A stretch of 53,781 bases of DNA from an uncultured Clostridia bacterium. GTDB taxonomy: Bacteria; Bacillota; Clostridia; TANB77; CAG-508. A program made the translations under genes and the position numbers. Of this stretch, positions 7,700 to 15,689 are shown piece after piece. The stretch covers positions 1 to 53,781 of the forward strand of contig CANREW010000005.1 of assembly GCA_947629765.1 (NCBI GenBank), in the 5' to 3' direction. Position 1 is the stretch's first letter. Every line of letters begins with the position of its first letter. The notes below the pieces were generated by a model that saw only the letters and a list, made by a program, of their open reading frames with translations, searched no databases and had not been told where the DNA came from.

Positions 7700-9661
7700 T
7701 TAAATGATATTTTCTAGTTCTTTTATTTTATCTCTTAATTCTGCTGCTTTTTCGAACTCTAATTCTTGTGCATATTTTATCATTTCATTTGTTAATTTTT
7801 CAATTACTTCGCTTATATCTTCATCATCTTTTATATCATGTTCTGCTTTGATATCTTCTACTATTGTTGCTTTAATCGTGTCTCTTACACTCTTTTTAAT
7901 TGTTTGAGGAGTTATTCCATTTGCTTCATTATATTCTTTTTGAAGTCGTCTTCTCCTGTTCGTTTCTGATATGGCTTTTTCCATACTATTTGTTAGCTCA
8001 TCTGCATACATTATAACCTTTCCATCTGTATTTCTTGCAGCACGTCCTACTGTTTGTATTAGTGACCTTTCTGAACGTAAAAAGCCTTCCTTGTCTGCAT
8101 CAAGTATTGCAACTAATGACACTTCTGGTATATCTAGTCCCTCTCTTAAAAGGTTTATACCGACTAATACATCATATTTTCCGGATTCTTAGGTCTCTTA
8201 TTATTTCCATTCTCTCTAATGCTTTTATATCTGAATGCATATATGTTACTTTTATATCAATTCCTGCTAAGTATGCTGTCAAATCTTCTGCCATTTTCTT
8301 TGTCAAAGTTGTGACTAAAACTCTTTCGTTCTTTTCAACTCTTAGTCTTATTTCTTCTATTAAATCGTCTACTTGATTTTCAACCGGTTTTACAATTATT
8401 TCTGGATCTAAAAGTCCTGTTGGTCTTATAATTTGCTCTACTACATTTCCATCTGAATGTTCTAATTCATACTCTGCTGGAGTTGCTGATACAAATATAC
8501 ATTTATTTATCTTCTTTTCAAATTCTTCAAATTTAAGTGGTCTATTATCTAGTGCAGAAGGTAATCTAAATCCATACTGTATTAAGCTTTCTTTCCTTGC
8601 CTTGTCCCCATTATACATTGCTCTTACCTGTGGTATTGTTGCGTGAGATTCGTCTATGAACATTATAAAATCATCTGGTAAATAGTCTAATAGTGTAAAT
8701 GGAGCACTTCCGAGGTTTTCTTCCGACTTATATGTCTTGAATAGTTCTCTATTCCTTGGCAGAATCCAGTCTCTCTTAACATCTCCATATCAAAATTAGT
8801 TCTTTCTTCAATCCTTTGAGCTTCTATAAATTTATTTTTATCCTTAAAATATTTTATTCTTTCTTGCAATTCTTCATCTATTGTAACAAGTGCTCTCTCC
8901 ATCTTGTCCTCTCCTGTTACATAGTGAGAATTAGGGAATATCATAACATGTGATCTTAGTCCTATTGTCTTTCCTGTAAGTGGGTTTATTTCTGTAATTT
9001 TTTCTATCTCATCTCCCCAAAATTCTACTCTTATTGCTTTTTCATTTTGGTCTGATGGATATACTTCTAAAATATCTCCTTTTGCTCTAAATGTTCCTCT
9101 TTTAAAATCCATTTCATTTCTTGTATATTGCATATTTACAAGTTTTCTTAAAATCTCGTCTCTTGATTTTAACATTCCGAGGTCTTAGAGATACTGCCAT
9201 ATTTTCATAGTCTATTGGGTCTCCGAAGTCCATATATGCAAGATACTGATGCAACTATTATTACATCTCTTCTTTCAAAAAGTGCAGCTGTTGCTGAGTG
9301 TCTTAGCTTATCTATTTCATCATTTATAGACGCATCTTTTTCTATATATGTATCTGTTGATGCTACATAGCTTTCTGGCTGATAATAATCGTAGTAAGAT
9401 ACAAAATACTCCACTGCGTTCTCTGGGAAGAACTCCTTGAATTCCGAATAAAGTTGTCCTGCTAAGGTCTTATTATGTGCTAAAATGAGTGTCGGTTTTT
9501 GCACTTTTTCAATTACATTTGCCATTGTAAAAGTTTTTCCGAGAGCCTGTAACTCCAAGTAACGTCTGGAATCTCTTTCCTTCTTCTATTCCTTTTGCAA
9601 GATATTCTATTGCCTTTGGCTGGTCGCCAGTAGGCTTATAATCCGAATGAATCTTGAACAT
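7700..9661 (-). CDS. uvrB: excinuclease ABC subunit B, with six CGGA recoding sites
   Basis: The damage-verifying helicase-like subunit of nucleotide excision repair. Conventional frames give only fragments. Reading CGGA as Gly at residues 41, 146, 161, 312, 316 and 492 yields one 651-residue protein with exact codon spacing (40, 104, 14, 150, 3, 175 and 159 codons), the normal UvrB length. The restored protein has Walker A TGSGKT (residue 41 is the glycine before Lys), the beta-hairpin [15 protein letters not shown], the helicase motif VGRAARN and a C-terminal UVR motif ([17 protein letters not shown]). The start ATG at 9661 has AAGAAAGGGA upstream. A diverged copy of its first 97 codons lies about 2.3 kb upstream. 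Six sites in one repair gene is the highest density in the window. Confidence 0.93.
8180..8183 (-). other. CGGA recoding site (UvrB Gly492)
   Basis: The coding strand reads ATC then CGGA then AAA. The zero frame reaches TGA two codons later. Four-base reading gives [15 protein letters not shown], a UvrB helicase motif. Confidence 0.85.
8709..8712 (-). other. CGGA recoding site (UvrB Gly316)
   Basis: The coding strand reads CCT then CGGA then AGT, only three codons after another site. Four-base reading gives [13 protein letters not shown], the UvrB consensus. Confidence 0.85.
8722..8725 (-). other. CGGA recoding site (UvrB Gly312)
   Basis: The coding strand reads AGT then CGGA then AGA. Four-base reading gives YSRHISGRKPG, the UvrB consensus; the zero frame is nonsense and soon stops. 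Confidence 0.85.
9176..9179 (-). other. CGGA recoding site (UvrB Gly161)
   Basis: The coding strand reads CCT then CGGA then ATG. Four-base reading gives [16 protein letters not shown]. Confidence 0.85.
9222..9225 (-). other. CGGA recoding site (UvrB Gly146)
   Basis: The coding strand reads CTT then CGGA then GAC. Four-base reading gives [15 protein letters not shown], an invariant UvrB stretch; the zero frame stops after seven codons. Confidence 0.86.
9538..9541 (-). other. CGGA recoding site (UvrB Walker A Gly41)
   Basis: The coding strand reads TCT then CGGA then AAA ACT, giving GVTGSGKT. The normal CTT GGA GTT triplet series just upstream shows that ordinary Leu-Gly pairs are not affected. 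Confidence 0.87.
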
Positions 9662-9662
9662 T

Positions 9663-10024
9663 TTTTTCCCTTTCTTGTGACCTATTTACTATTAAAAAAA
9701 GATAACAGTCAGCCAAGCATTCGTCCTCAAATTCGTTCCCACTGGACTAATTTTATTGGTTAATAGTAATTTTTTTGTATGGGACGAATTTAGGTCACAA
9801 ATTTTTATCGCACTATTAAATGATATTAAATACTATTTTTACTATATAATAATATCATTTTTTGCTTGAAAAAACAAGGTTTTTATAATACCTTGTTTTT
9901 ATAATAATTATTCATTTTTCTCTAAATTGCTTTTAATTGTTCTATAAAACTTTCATCTATTCAATCTAATAATTCGTCCCCATTTTTTCTTCGTTATTTG
10001 GTTGTACTAATTTTATAAATGGTT
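9663..10024. other. intergenic stretch with inverted repeats at the left end of the island
   Basis: No gene is visible. It holds an imperfect 126-bp palindrome (9675-9801): TTGTGACCT and TTTACTATTAA at the left answer TTAATAGTAA and AGGTCACAA at the right. The word GGGACGAAT..AGGTCACAAA at 9781-9801 recurs at 11611-11631. A terminator hairpin lies at 9871-9899, and more GACGAAT-like pieces lie around 9968-9980 on the opposite strand. Confidence 0.6.
9871..9900. terminator. hairpin with flanking A and T runs (bidirectional)
   Basis: AAAACAAGGT and its exact complement ACCTTGTTTT with a 9-nt loop. It can end the 10025-11433 genes before uvrB on the minus strand. Confidence 0.65.
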
Positions 10025-11029
10025 TTATATTATTTTCAATATTTGTTCATGTATTTCCTTTAATCTTTCAATTCTTGTTATAGCTGTTTCTAGTTGTTCT
10101 ATCTTAATATCTATTTCTTTTTTTTCTTTAAATTTCAAGAATGAAAGCTTTTCTTTTTTTTCTACATATTCATCAATTTGTTCATTAATTTCTTTTTCTT
10201 CTTTGCATAATTTCTTGTATTCTTCATCTAATTTCATATCAATATCTTGTAGTTGTTCTTTTCCTTTTTCTATATTATCTGACGATTTTGCTACATCAAA
10301 TATATTTTTTAACTTTTCATACAAGTTAGGAGTTGGATAAATACATCTATTATAATAGATGTTTTCATTCTCGTGCTCTATTTTTATTGAATATTCTTTT
10401 TCAATATAACTAATTGAAGAACTATGATTGTTAAAATTTTTATAGTAATCATCTACTTTTTTATTATGTTCTTCCGCTCTATTTTTAGCAATATATGCTC
10501 CTGCTGTTCCTCCAAGTGCAGCTCCTAATAGCATATTTGTTGTTAAATCTTTTTTTGGCATCTTTAATGGTTTTTCAGAATGAACCATCAGTCTATTTTG
10601 AACTTTACAATCAATAATAATCTTATCATTCTCATTCAATTTTTTTATAAAGTTATTTTCAAAATCAAATTTATATTTTTCTTCATCAAAATCATATAAC
10701 ACAGGACACACAAGTAGCAAATTATATTTGAAAATCCATAATATGTTATCTATACAAAAAATTTTAATATCTTCATTTGGTTCATATATCTTTTTTTCTT
10801 CTTCCGACATAATACATCCTATTACTTTATTTATGTCTCTCTTTATATTATCTTCATTTTCATATGTTTCCCTCGAGCCTAATTTAGTGTATTTCTTATA
10901 ATATCCCGTTGCATGTTCAGTTTTAAATGGAACATATGGTTCTCTTTCAATTTCTGTATTAATATAGTCAAGTAATTTTATCAAAGTAGGTGAAAATACC
11001 TTTATAATATTAATGTTTTCTTCCTTCAT
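10025..11029 (-). CDS. unknown protein with glycine-rich hydrophobic segment and C-terminal coiled coil
   Basis: A 334-residue protein I do not recognise. Residues 1-160 are a mixed, charged domain with no motif I know. Residues of about 168-185 form a short glycine/alanine-rich hydrophobic stretch (MLLGAALGGTAGAYIA) resembling a glycine-zipper membrane segment. Residues of about 255-330 are a strongly charged coiled coil (Glu/Lys/Ile). It starts 17 bp after the stop of the 11047-11433 gene, so the two form one transcription unit. The pair lies between short inverted repeats next to a duplicated uvrB 5' end, which points to acquired cargo. Function unknown. Confidence 0.8.
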   Translation of the reverse strand: MKEENINIIKVFSPTLIKLLDYINTEIEREPYVPFKTEHATGYYKKYTKLGSRETYENEDNIKRDINKVIGCIMSEEEKKIYEPNEDIKIFCIDNILWIFKYNLLLVCPVLYDFDEEKYKFDFENNFIKKLNENDKIIIDCKVQNRLMVHSEKPLKMPKKDLTTNMLLGAALGGTAGAYIAKNRAEEHNKKVDDYYKNFNNHSSSISYIEKEYSIKIEHENENIYYNRCIYPTPNLYEKLKNIFDVAKSSDNIEKGKEQLQDIDMKLDEEYKKLCKEEKEINEQIDEYVEKKEKLSFLKFKEKKEIDIKIEQLETAITRIERLKEIHEQILKII

Positions 11030-11046
11030 TATAAATCCCCCATTTT

Positions 11047-11433
11047 TTATATTTGATTGCAGATTGCATATAATAATTCTTTTAGTTTTTCTTCTTTTTC
11101 AAACCAAACATATGACTGATTTAATGGATGAAACCCATTACCTTTATCTGCGTGATTATATCCTTTGCTTAATTTTTCATGTATTGTTTTTACACTATAG
11201 CTCATTTTCTTACTAATAGAATAATTCCAAATTACAAATAGCTTTAATTGTTTATAATACTTTATAACATAATTACATTCATTATTTTTAATTGGACTAT
11301 TATTATAAATTCTTTGTTTCTCTCCACCTTTAGCCATTGAAATTCTACTAACCTCGAAAAGATTTTTATTTATATTCCTTTCTTTGCAAAAATTATCTAC
11401 AATTTTTCTTATTTCTTGTTCATTTTCAAACAT
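11047..11433 (-). CDS. unknown 128-residue protein of the uvrB island
   Basis: Not confidently recognised. The stretch KLFVIWNYSISKK followed by a basic region with SYSV and KGNGFHPLNQSYVWF vaguely resembles N-terminal modules found in some restriction-type proteins. That is only an impression, not an assignment. AAGGAGAAAAA precedes ATG 11433. It is first in a two-gene unit with the coiled-coil protein downstream. Codon use is as AT-rich as the surroundings, and no in-frame CGG occurs. Confidence 0.75.
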   Translation of the reverse strand: MFENEQEIRKIVDNFCKERNINKNLFEVSRISMAKGGEKQRIYNNSPIKNNECNYVIKYYKQLKLFVIWNYSISKKMSYSVKTIHEKLSKGYNHADKGNGFHPLNQSYVWFEKEEKLKELLYAICNQI

Positions 11434-11610
11434 GTTTTTCTCCTTATTAAATATCTTTAATAAACTATATTTATTTTATATTATTATAAATTATTTTGTC
11501 AATATTTGTATTTGTGTCCTACTTTTCTATTTATTTTACATATTTACTTTCTATTTGTATGTTAGATAATATTTAAATAATCATATTTTTATTAAATTAT
11601 CATTATTATA

Positions 11611-11631
11611 GGGACGAATAAAGGTCACAAA
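11611..11631 (+). repeat. right-end copy of GGGACGAAT..AGGTCACAAA
   Basis: It matches 9781-9801 at 19 of 21 positions by eye. Its AGGTCACAA end is the inverted complement of TTGTGACCT at 9675-9683, so 9675-11631 is bounded by short inverted repeats. The rest of 11434-11706 is AT-rich with nothing else visible. Confidence 0.6.
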
Positions 11632-11880
11632 ACTTGTATTTTTTTCTTAATATTCTTTAATGATATGTTTTCCTCTTTTCCTTGTATTTTCTAGCATTAG
11701 GTAACACTAAATATCACTATTTTTTTTAGTAACCTTATATGATACAAAATACTCAACAGCGTTTTCTGGAAAGAACTCCTTGAACTCTGAATAAAGTTGT
11801 CCTGCTAAGGTCTTATTATGTGCTAAAATGAGTGTTGGTTTTTGCACTTTTTCAATTACATTTGCCATTGTGAAGGTTTT

Positions 11881-11884
11881 TCCG
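11881..11884 (-). other. CGGA recoding site (partial UvrB Gly41)
   Basis: The coding strand reads TCA then CGGA then AAA ACC, giving GVTGSGKT. It lies at the same position as the site at 9538 in the full-length gene, in a diverged sequence background. Confidence 0.85.
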
Positions 11885-11968
11885 TGAGCCTGTAACACCT
11901 AGAAGTGTCTGGAATCTCTTACCTTCTTCTATTCCTTTTGCAAGATATTCTATTGCTTTTGGTTGGTC

Positions 11969-11972
11969 GCCG
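11969..11972 (-). other. CGGC recoding site (partial UvrB Gly12)
   Basis: The coding strand reads GCT then CGGC then GAC. Four-base reading gives YKQAGDQPKAI, matching [11 protein letters not shown] of the full copy, where the glycine is an ordinary GGC. Confidence 0.82.
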
Positions 11973-12051
11973 AGCCTGCTTGTAATCTGAATGAATCTTG
12001 AACATTTTTCTTTTCTCCTTTGCATTTAGTATTTTACCATTTTTTATGCAA

Positions 12052-12079
12052 AAATACAAGGCATTTAAGCCTTGTATTT
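12052..12079. terminator. hairpin AAATACAAGGC/GCCTTGTATTT
   Basis: A perfect 11-bp stem with a 6-nt loop, upstream of the partial uvrB copy and facing the toxin locus. It is flanked by A and T runs and can act in either direction. Confidence 0.6.
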
Positions 12080-12162
12080 AATCTTATGCTACCATTATTT
12101 CATTATAACTTTCTTGCATTATAATATCTGTTTAAAAGCCAAAGGAAAATTTATAAAAATAG

Positions 12163-12191
12163 TAGACTTTTACACAAAAATATTGTAAAAT
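12163..12191 (+). promoter_or_regulatory. probable promoter of the toxin-like peptide
   Basis: TAGACT, 17 bases, then TAAAAT, about 87 bp before the peptide start codon. This leaves a long structured leader, as in type I toxin mRNAs. Confidence 0.5.
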
Positions 12192-12277
12192 AATTACCAT
12201 AGGAAATAGGTAGAGTAGATGTGTATGTTGCCACTTTTAAACCTTGATTTCTAATCAAGAGCGAGGAGGTGGAGCGT

Positions 12278-12388
12278 ATGGTGCAAATTATAGCATTCCT
12301 TATTATAGGATTAATGATTTCAATAACCATAAACTTAGCCTTATTATGTATAATCTACATAGAATGGGTTAATAGACATATAAAATAA
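12278..12388 (+). CDS. small hydrophobic peptide, probable type I toxin
   Basis: A 36-residue peptide with one membrane helix over residues 4-28 (almost entirely Ile, Leu, Ala, Phe and Met) and a short polar, basic tail ending WVNRHIK. It has a strong ribosome binding site (GAGGAGGTGGAG). On the opposite strand a consensus-like promoter at 12484-12513 would drive a short antisense RNA that ends in the shared hairpin 12394-12430 and overlaps the toxin 3' end. A tiny membrane peptide with a convergent antisense RNA is the layout of type I toxin-antitoxin loci known from Clostridioides difficile and Bacillus. It is too short for similarity-based naming; the call rests on architecture. Confidence 0.65.
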   Translation: MVQIIAFLIIGLMISITINLALLCIIYIEWVNRHIK

Positions 12389-12478
12389 AAAAGAACGACA
12401 CATTTGCTTTTCGCCTAGCGATGTGCCGTTATTTACCAAATTGGTGGTAACCACATTTCTACGGTTATCTATTTCCTA
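12385..12478 (-). ncRNA. putative antisense antitoxin RNA
   Basis: Inferred transcript starting about 7 bp after the -10 at 12484-12489. It ends in a stem (AACGGCACAT with ATGTGTCGTT) followed by a T-rich tract reaching about 12385. It is roughly 90 nt, overlaps the end of the toxin mRNA and contains a second small hairpin around GGTTACCACC. Ends are estimates. Confidence 0.5.
12394..12430. terminator. bidirectional terminator shared by toxin mRNA and antisense RNA
   Basis: AACGACACAT at 12394-12403 pairs with ATGTGCCGTT at 12421-12430, with one G-U-type position. A-rich and T-rich flanks lie on the two sides. Confidence 0.6.
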
Positions 12479-12483
12479 TATTT

Positions 12484-12513
12484 ATTATACAACAAAAGAA
12501 ACTAAAAAGTCAA
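12484..12513 (-). promoter_or_regulatory. promoter of the antisense RNA
   Basis: On the minus strand TTGACT, 18 bases, then TATAAT. No coding sequence follows before the toxin gene, so an antisense RNA is the simplest product. Confidence 0.6.
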
Positions 12514-12572
12514 TAAAAACCAATTAAAAATCAGTTTTTATTCATTACTATTTATTTGATTAAAATATAACA

Positions 12573-12603
12573 AAAGCAAGTGATTGTAAATGCTTTCACT
12601 TGC
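12573..12603. terminator. hairpin AGCAAGTGA/TCACTTGCT
   Basis: A 9-bp stem in the 355-bp gap between the toxin locus and the damaged deaminase. It probably ends the deaminase transcript or is a remnant. No gene is visible in 12514-12744. Confidence 0.4.
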
Positions 12604-12744
12604 TCTATATCCTGTTTCTTTAGATAATTTTTTATAATTCCTATTTTATCCATTATTAGATACATCCCAATGCATTTTTGCTATTGATGCTATCATTAAA
12701 AATGCAACTTAAACTTTACATCCTATCTTTACTCTATAAAGTTT

Positions 12745-13094
12745 TTAATAAAGTTCATGATTATAACTTTCAAGTAGTTCTTGGCATTTTTTATTTTCAA
12801 TCTGATGAATTTCTAAAATATCTTTCTCTTTATTTTCTAAATAATTATATATCATATCATCTCGAAATCCAATTTCTGCAACTTCTTTTCTATCAGTTGC
12901 AAAATAAATTCCTTTAATATTAGACCAAATAATTGCTGATAAGCACATAGGACAAGGTTCACTAGTGGAATATTTCCATAACCAATTATTTTATTATCTT
13001 TAACAACAACTGCTCCAAATGGACCACCTTCTAAATTTTTAACTCCTAACTTAGCAAGTTCTATTGCTTTATCAAAATATTTCTGCATACTCAA
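12745..13094 (-). pseudogene. nucleoside/guanine deaminase with internal deletion
   Basis: The N-terminal part (GGPFGAVVVKDNKIIGYGN) and the C-terminal part (TSEPCPMCLSAIIWSNIKGI, then a GuaD-like tail with AEIGFRDDMIY) belong to one zinc-dependent cytidine/guanine deaminase. About 40 codons between them, which should carry the zinc-ligand and proton-shuttle motif HAE, are missing, and the two halves are in different frames across the junction near 12960. This damage is a deletion, not the CGGN type. The enzyme cannot be active, so I call it a pseudogene. It has its own start at 13094 with GGAGGG upstream. Confidence 0.8.
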
Positions 13095-13131
13095 CCCTCC
13101 ATTTTATTAATATATCATAGGAATTTAGCCT

Positions 13132-13884
13132 CTAATTTTTAATTATATCTTTTATTATCTCTCCTGCTATAATTAGACCAGCTACTGATGGAACAAAGGA
13201 TATACTTCCTGGTACTTGATTTCTAATTGTACATTTTCTTTTTGTTCCGGGAGGACATATACATCCTGTTTTACAGCTACTATTTTCTGTTTCATCTGGA
13301 ATAAGTGGTTCTTCTTTTGAATAAACTACTTTTAATTCTTTAATTCCTCTTGCTCTTAATTCTTTTCTCATAACTTTTGCTAGAGGACAGACACTTGTTT
13401 TATAAATATCTGTTACTTCAAATTTAGTTGGATCTAGTTTATTTCCTGTTCCCATACATGATATAATTGGAATATTTAGCTTATTAGCTCTTATAACTAA
13501 TTCTATTTTTGCAGTTACTGTATCAACAGCGTCTACTATATAATCAACTGTATTATCTAATATTTCTTTACTATCTGGCATAAAAAATTCCTGATATGTT
13601 TCAATATTTGCATTTGGATTAATATCTAATATTCTTTCCTTTGCAACATCTACCTTATATTTTCCTACTGTCTTATGAGTAGCAATAACCTGTCTATTTA
13701 AATTTGTTAAACAAACCTTATCATCATCAACTAATATAAAATTACCAATCCCAGCTCTTACTAGCCCTTCAACAACGAAAGAACCCACTCCTCCAATACC
13801 GAACACAGCTACTTTTGCTTTTTTTAATTTTTCAACTGATTCATTTCCTATTAGTAATTCTGTTCTTGAAAATTGATTTAACAT
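13132..13884 (-). CDS. tcdA: tRNA threonylcarbamoyladenosine dehydratase (TcdA/YgdL)
   Basis: An E1-like ThiF-fold enzyme that cyclises the t6A base next to the anticodon of ANN-decoding tRNAs, using ATP. Visible are the Rossmann motif GIGGVGSFVVEGLVR (about residue 30), the R-finger region NLNRQ, DAVDTVTAK, and the metal-binding style CKTGCICPPG segment near residue 205. The 250-residue length is normal for TcdA. A CGG crosses a codon boundary in CCC GGA within CPPGTK, so it is not in frame. It is the only tRNA-modification gene in the window. Confidence 0.88.
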   Translation of the reverse strand: MLNQFSRTELLIGNESVEKLKKAKVAVFGIGGVGSFVVEGLVRAGIGNFILVDDDKVCLTNLNRQVIATHKTVGKYKVDVAKERILDINPNANIETYQEFFMPDSKEILDNTVDYIVDAVDTVTAKIELVIRANKLNIPIISCMGTGNKLDPTKFEVTDIYKTSVCPLAKVMRKELRARGIKELKVVYSKEEPLIPDETENSSCKTGCICPPGTKRKCTIRNQVPGSISFVPSVAGLIIAGEIIKDIIKN

Positions 13885-13947
13885 TTACTATTCCACCTTT
13901 TAATATATAACTATATTTATATCTTTTGTTATATTTTTTCAATTTCA

Positions 13948-14877
13948 TTACATTACATCAATATTGTTATCATTGAATATCATATCCCCATTTGTATCAA
14001 TGTTAAATGTTATTTTAATTATTACTCCATCATAAGGATAGTCTATAATATGTTCATCTAATATACTAGTCCTTGGCTCTAATACAGTCGATAATGAAAA
14101 TTTATACTCTCCCTCATCTAATTCCCCATAAATTTCTTCCCAATTTATACTTATATCTACCTGTCCATTTTCATTTAATAGATAATTAGATTCCGTTGAT
14201 AAATCATTTATTTTATTAACTTCAGGCCAAGGATCATATGCTGGCAACGACATTCCCCCATCTTCTGTATATATAACTTCTGTCTTTGTTGGAGGTGGAT
14301 TATATTTTTGTATACTATATTTCATTTTTGAATAGTCATATTTTAATTCATTTTTATCTGTTATTTTAAGTTGAATTTGTTTATTATTACTTATCTCATT
14401 ATTTATAGAAATAGAGATATTATCTTTTGAGCTATATGCTTTAACAAATATATCTCTTGGTACTTCTACACTACTTTCCTCTTTTAAAATTTCCACATTA
14501 TCGACAACTGCTTCATATCCATTAATTTCATTTTCACTCTTACGATAATGAAAAGTTACCAATACTTCCTGTTTTTGCTTTAAATCTAAATTATTTTCTG
14601 TTTCATAGTAAAAAAATTCTTCATTTCTATATTCTTCATTTAAAGAAATTGGCATTATAGTTAGACTATCCTTTTCTGGTCTTACAACTGCTCCTTTTGT
14701 CTTAAAAGTTCCTTCATAGCTAATAATTGCCACCGTATCATCGTAAGAACTATCTTGTTCACTATTTATTTTTTCATTTTTTCTGTTCATATACATAAAT
14801 CCAATTGTTACTAAAATTACAATAATTATTGTGCTTAATATAATTCCTATTATTTTTTTATTCATATTAATACTCAT
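13948..14877 (-). CDS. unknown membrane-anchored extracellular protein
   Basis: A 309-residue protein of no family I recognise. Residues of about 7-30 are one membrane helix with basic residues on the inside, leaving the rest outside. The external part is beta-rich in character, with many alternating polar and hydrophobic residues, Asn/Glu/Asp richness and a proline patch (NPPPTKTEV, SLPAYDPWPEV). A short hairpin (CGAGTTTGTC/CTACTCG) sits between the ribosome-binding-like AAAGGAA and the start, so the exact start is unsure; 14877 or the ATG four codons later is possible. It stands alone between tcdA and a flavin reductase-like gene. Confidence 0.75.
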   Translation of the reverse strand: MSINMNKKIIGIILSTIIIVILVTIGFMYMNRKNEKINSEQDSSYDDTVAIISYEGTFKTKGAVVRPEKDSLTIMPISLNEEYRNEEFFYYETENNLDLKQKQEVLVTFHYRKSENEINGYEAVVDNVEILKEESSVEVPRDIFVKAYSSKDNISISINNEISNNKQIQLKITDKNELKYDYSKMKYSIQKYNPPPTKTEVIYTEDGGMSLPAYDPWPEVNKINDLSTESNYLLNENGQVDISINWEEIYGELDEGEYKFSLSTVLEPRTSILDEHIIDYPYDGVIIKITFNIDTNGDMIFNDNNIDVM

Positions 14878-15005
14878 CGAGTAGACAAACTCGACTATTC
14901 CTTTCTATTATATTTACTAGGTTTTCGTGCATATTATCCTTTAGCCATTGTTTTATTGTAGTATAACTTATTCTTTATCTTTTTTGCTATTTCTATAAAG
15001 TACAC

Positions 15006-15572
15006 TTATTTTTTAAGTTGTAAGCCGTCCTTAAAAGCTTCTCCAACTCTTTCAGTAACTTTATAATATCCATGTGTATATGGATCAAATGCTATTGCAT
15101 TTACTTTTGAAATATCTATTTTATCTCCGTTCATTACACTTTCATCAGCAGTTACATTAACGACCTTTCCAACAACTCCTGCTCCATACTCGTCATCTTG
15201 ATATTCTATAAATTCGCATTCCATACAAATTGGGAATTCATTTATAATTGGTGCATCAACATTTTCTGATTTTTTAGCTGTTAGTCCACTATTTTCAAAT
15301 TTATTTGGTGTATTATTCCCTGATGCTATTCCAAAATAATCCGCTTCTACGACATGCTTACCATCTGCAATGCTAACTGTAAAAGCTTTTCTTGCTTTAA
15401 TATTTTTAACAGTTTTATGTGATTCTGTTAAATTAAGCACTACATGATCTCTTTCTAACATCATTCCCCATGCAGCATTCATTACATCAATACTTCCATC
15501 TTCATTGTATGTTGCAATCATTAATACTGGCATTGGAAATATTGCTTCCGTTGTTTCAATATTTTTTCTCAT
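15006..15572 (-). CDS. flavin reductase family protein (FMN-binding split barrel)
   Basis: A 188-residue protein with the flavin reductase-like domain: PMPVLMIATYNEDGSIDVMNAAW near the N-terminus is the FMN-binding strand region, followed by HKTVKNIKARKAFTVSIAD and a C-terminal dimer part. Such proteins bind FMN and reduce it, or act as flavoredoxins. AAAGGAGG stands just before ATG 15572. It is monocistronic, with a terminator (15628-15649) just upstream that belongs to the preceding gene. Confidence 0.85.
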   Translation of the reverse strand: MRKNIETTEAIFPMPVLMIATYNEDGSIDVMNAAWGMMLERDHVVLNLTESHKTVKNIKARKAFTVSIADGKHVVEADYFGIASGNNTPNKFENSGLTAKKSENVDAPIINEFPICMECEFIEYQDDEYGAGVVGKVVNVTADESVMNGDKIDISKVNAIAFDPYTHGYYKVTERVGEAFKDGLQLKK

Positions 15573-15627
15573 AAAAAAATTCCTCCTTTAAACTTATGTT
15601 CATATTCTATCATTTCTCCATAAAAAA

Positions 15628-15649
15628 TACAAGGTATTAGATACCTTGC
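15628..15649 (-). terminator. terminator of the DUF308 gene
   Basis: TGCAAGGTAT and ATACCTTGTA with a short loop, followed by T-rich sequence on the minus strand, 40 bp after the DUF308 stop. Confidence 0.6.
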
Positions 15650-15689
15650 ATTTTTATAAATATACAATTGTTTTTATATATTGCTATTT

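Larger units (their letters stand above)
11707..12005 (-). pseudogene. uvrB: truncated second copy of the uvrB 5' end, with CGGC and CGGA recoding sites
   Basis: With CGGC read as Gly12 and CGGA as Gly41 this encodes 98 residues, starting [18 protein letters not shown]. It is collinear with full-length UvrB through FVSY and then runs into unrelated residues and a stop. Both copies carry CGGA at exactly the Walker A glycine, although the preceding serine codon differs (TCA here, TCT there). The Gly12 site is recoded only here: the full copy has ACT GGC GAC. The many silent differences show this is not a recent or assembly duplicate. The start has AAAGGAGA upstream. It lacks most domains and is presumably non-functional, or a leader remnant of island insertion. 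Confidence 0.85.

Noticed and set aside
4629..9661. Reading the acyl-CoA ligase, cysteine desulfurase and uvrB as decaying pseudogenes
   Set aside because: All breaks are the same one-base event at glycine codons, no other damage is present, and restored proteins are complete and conserved. Random decay would give varied lesions.
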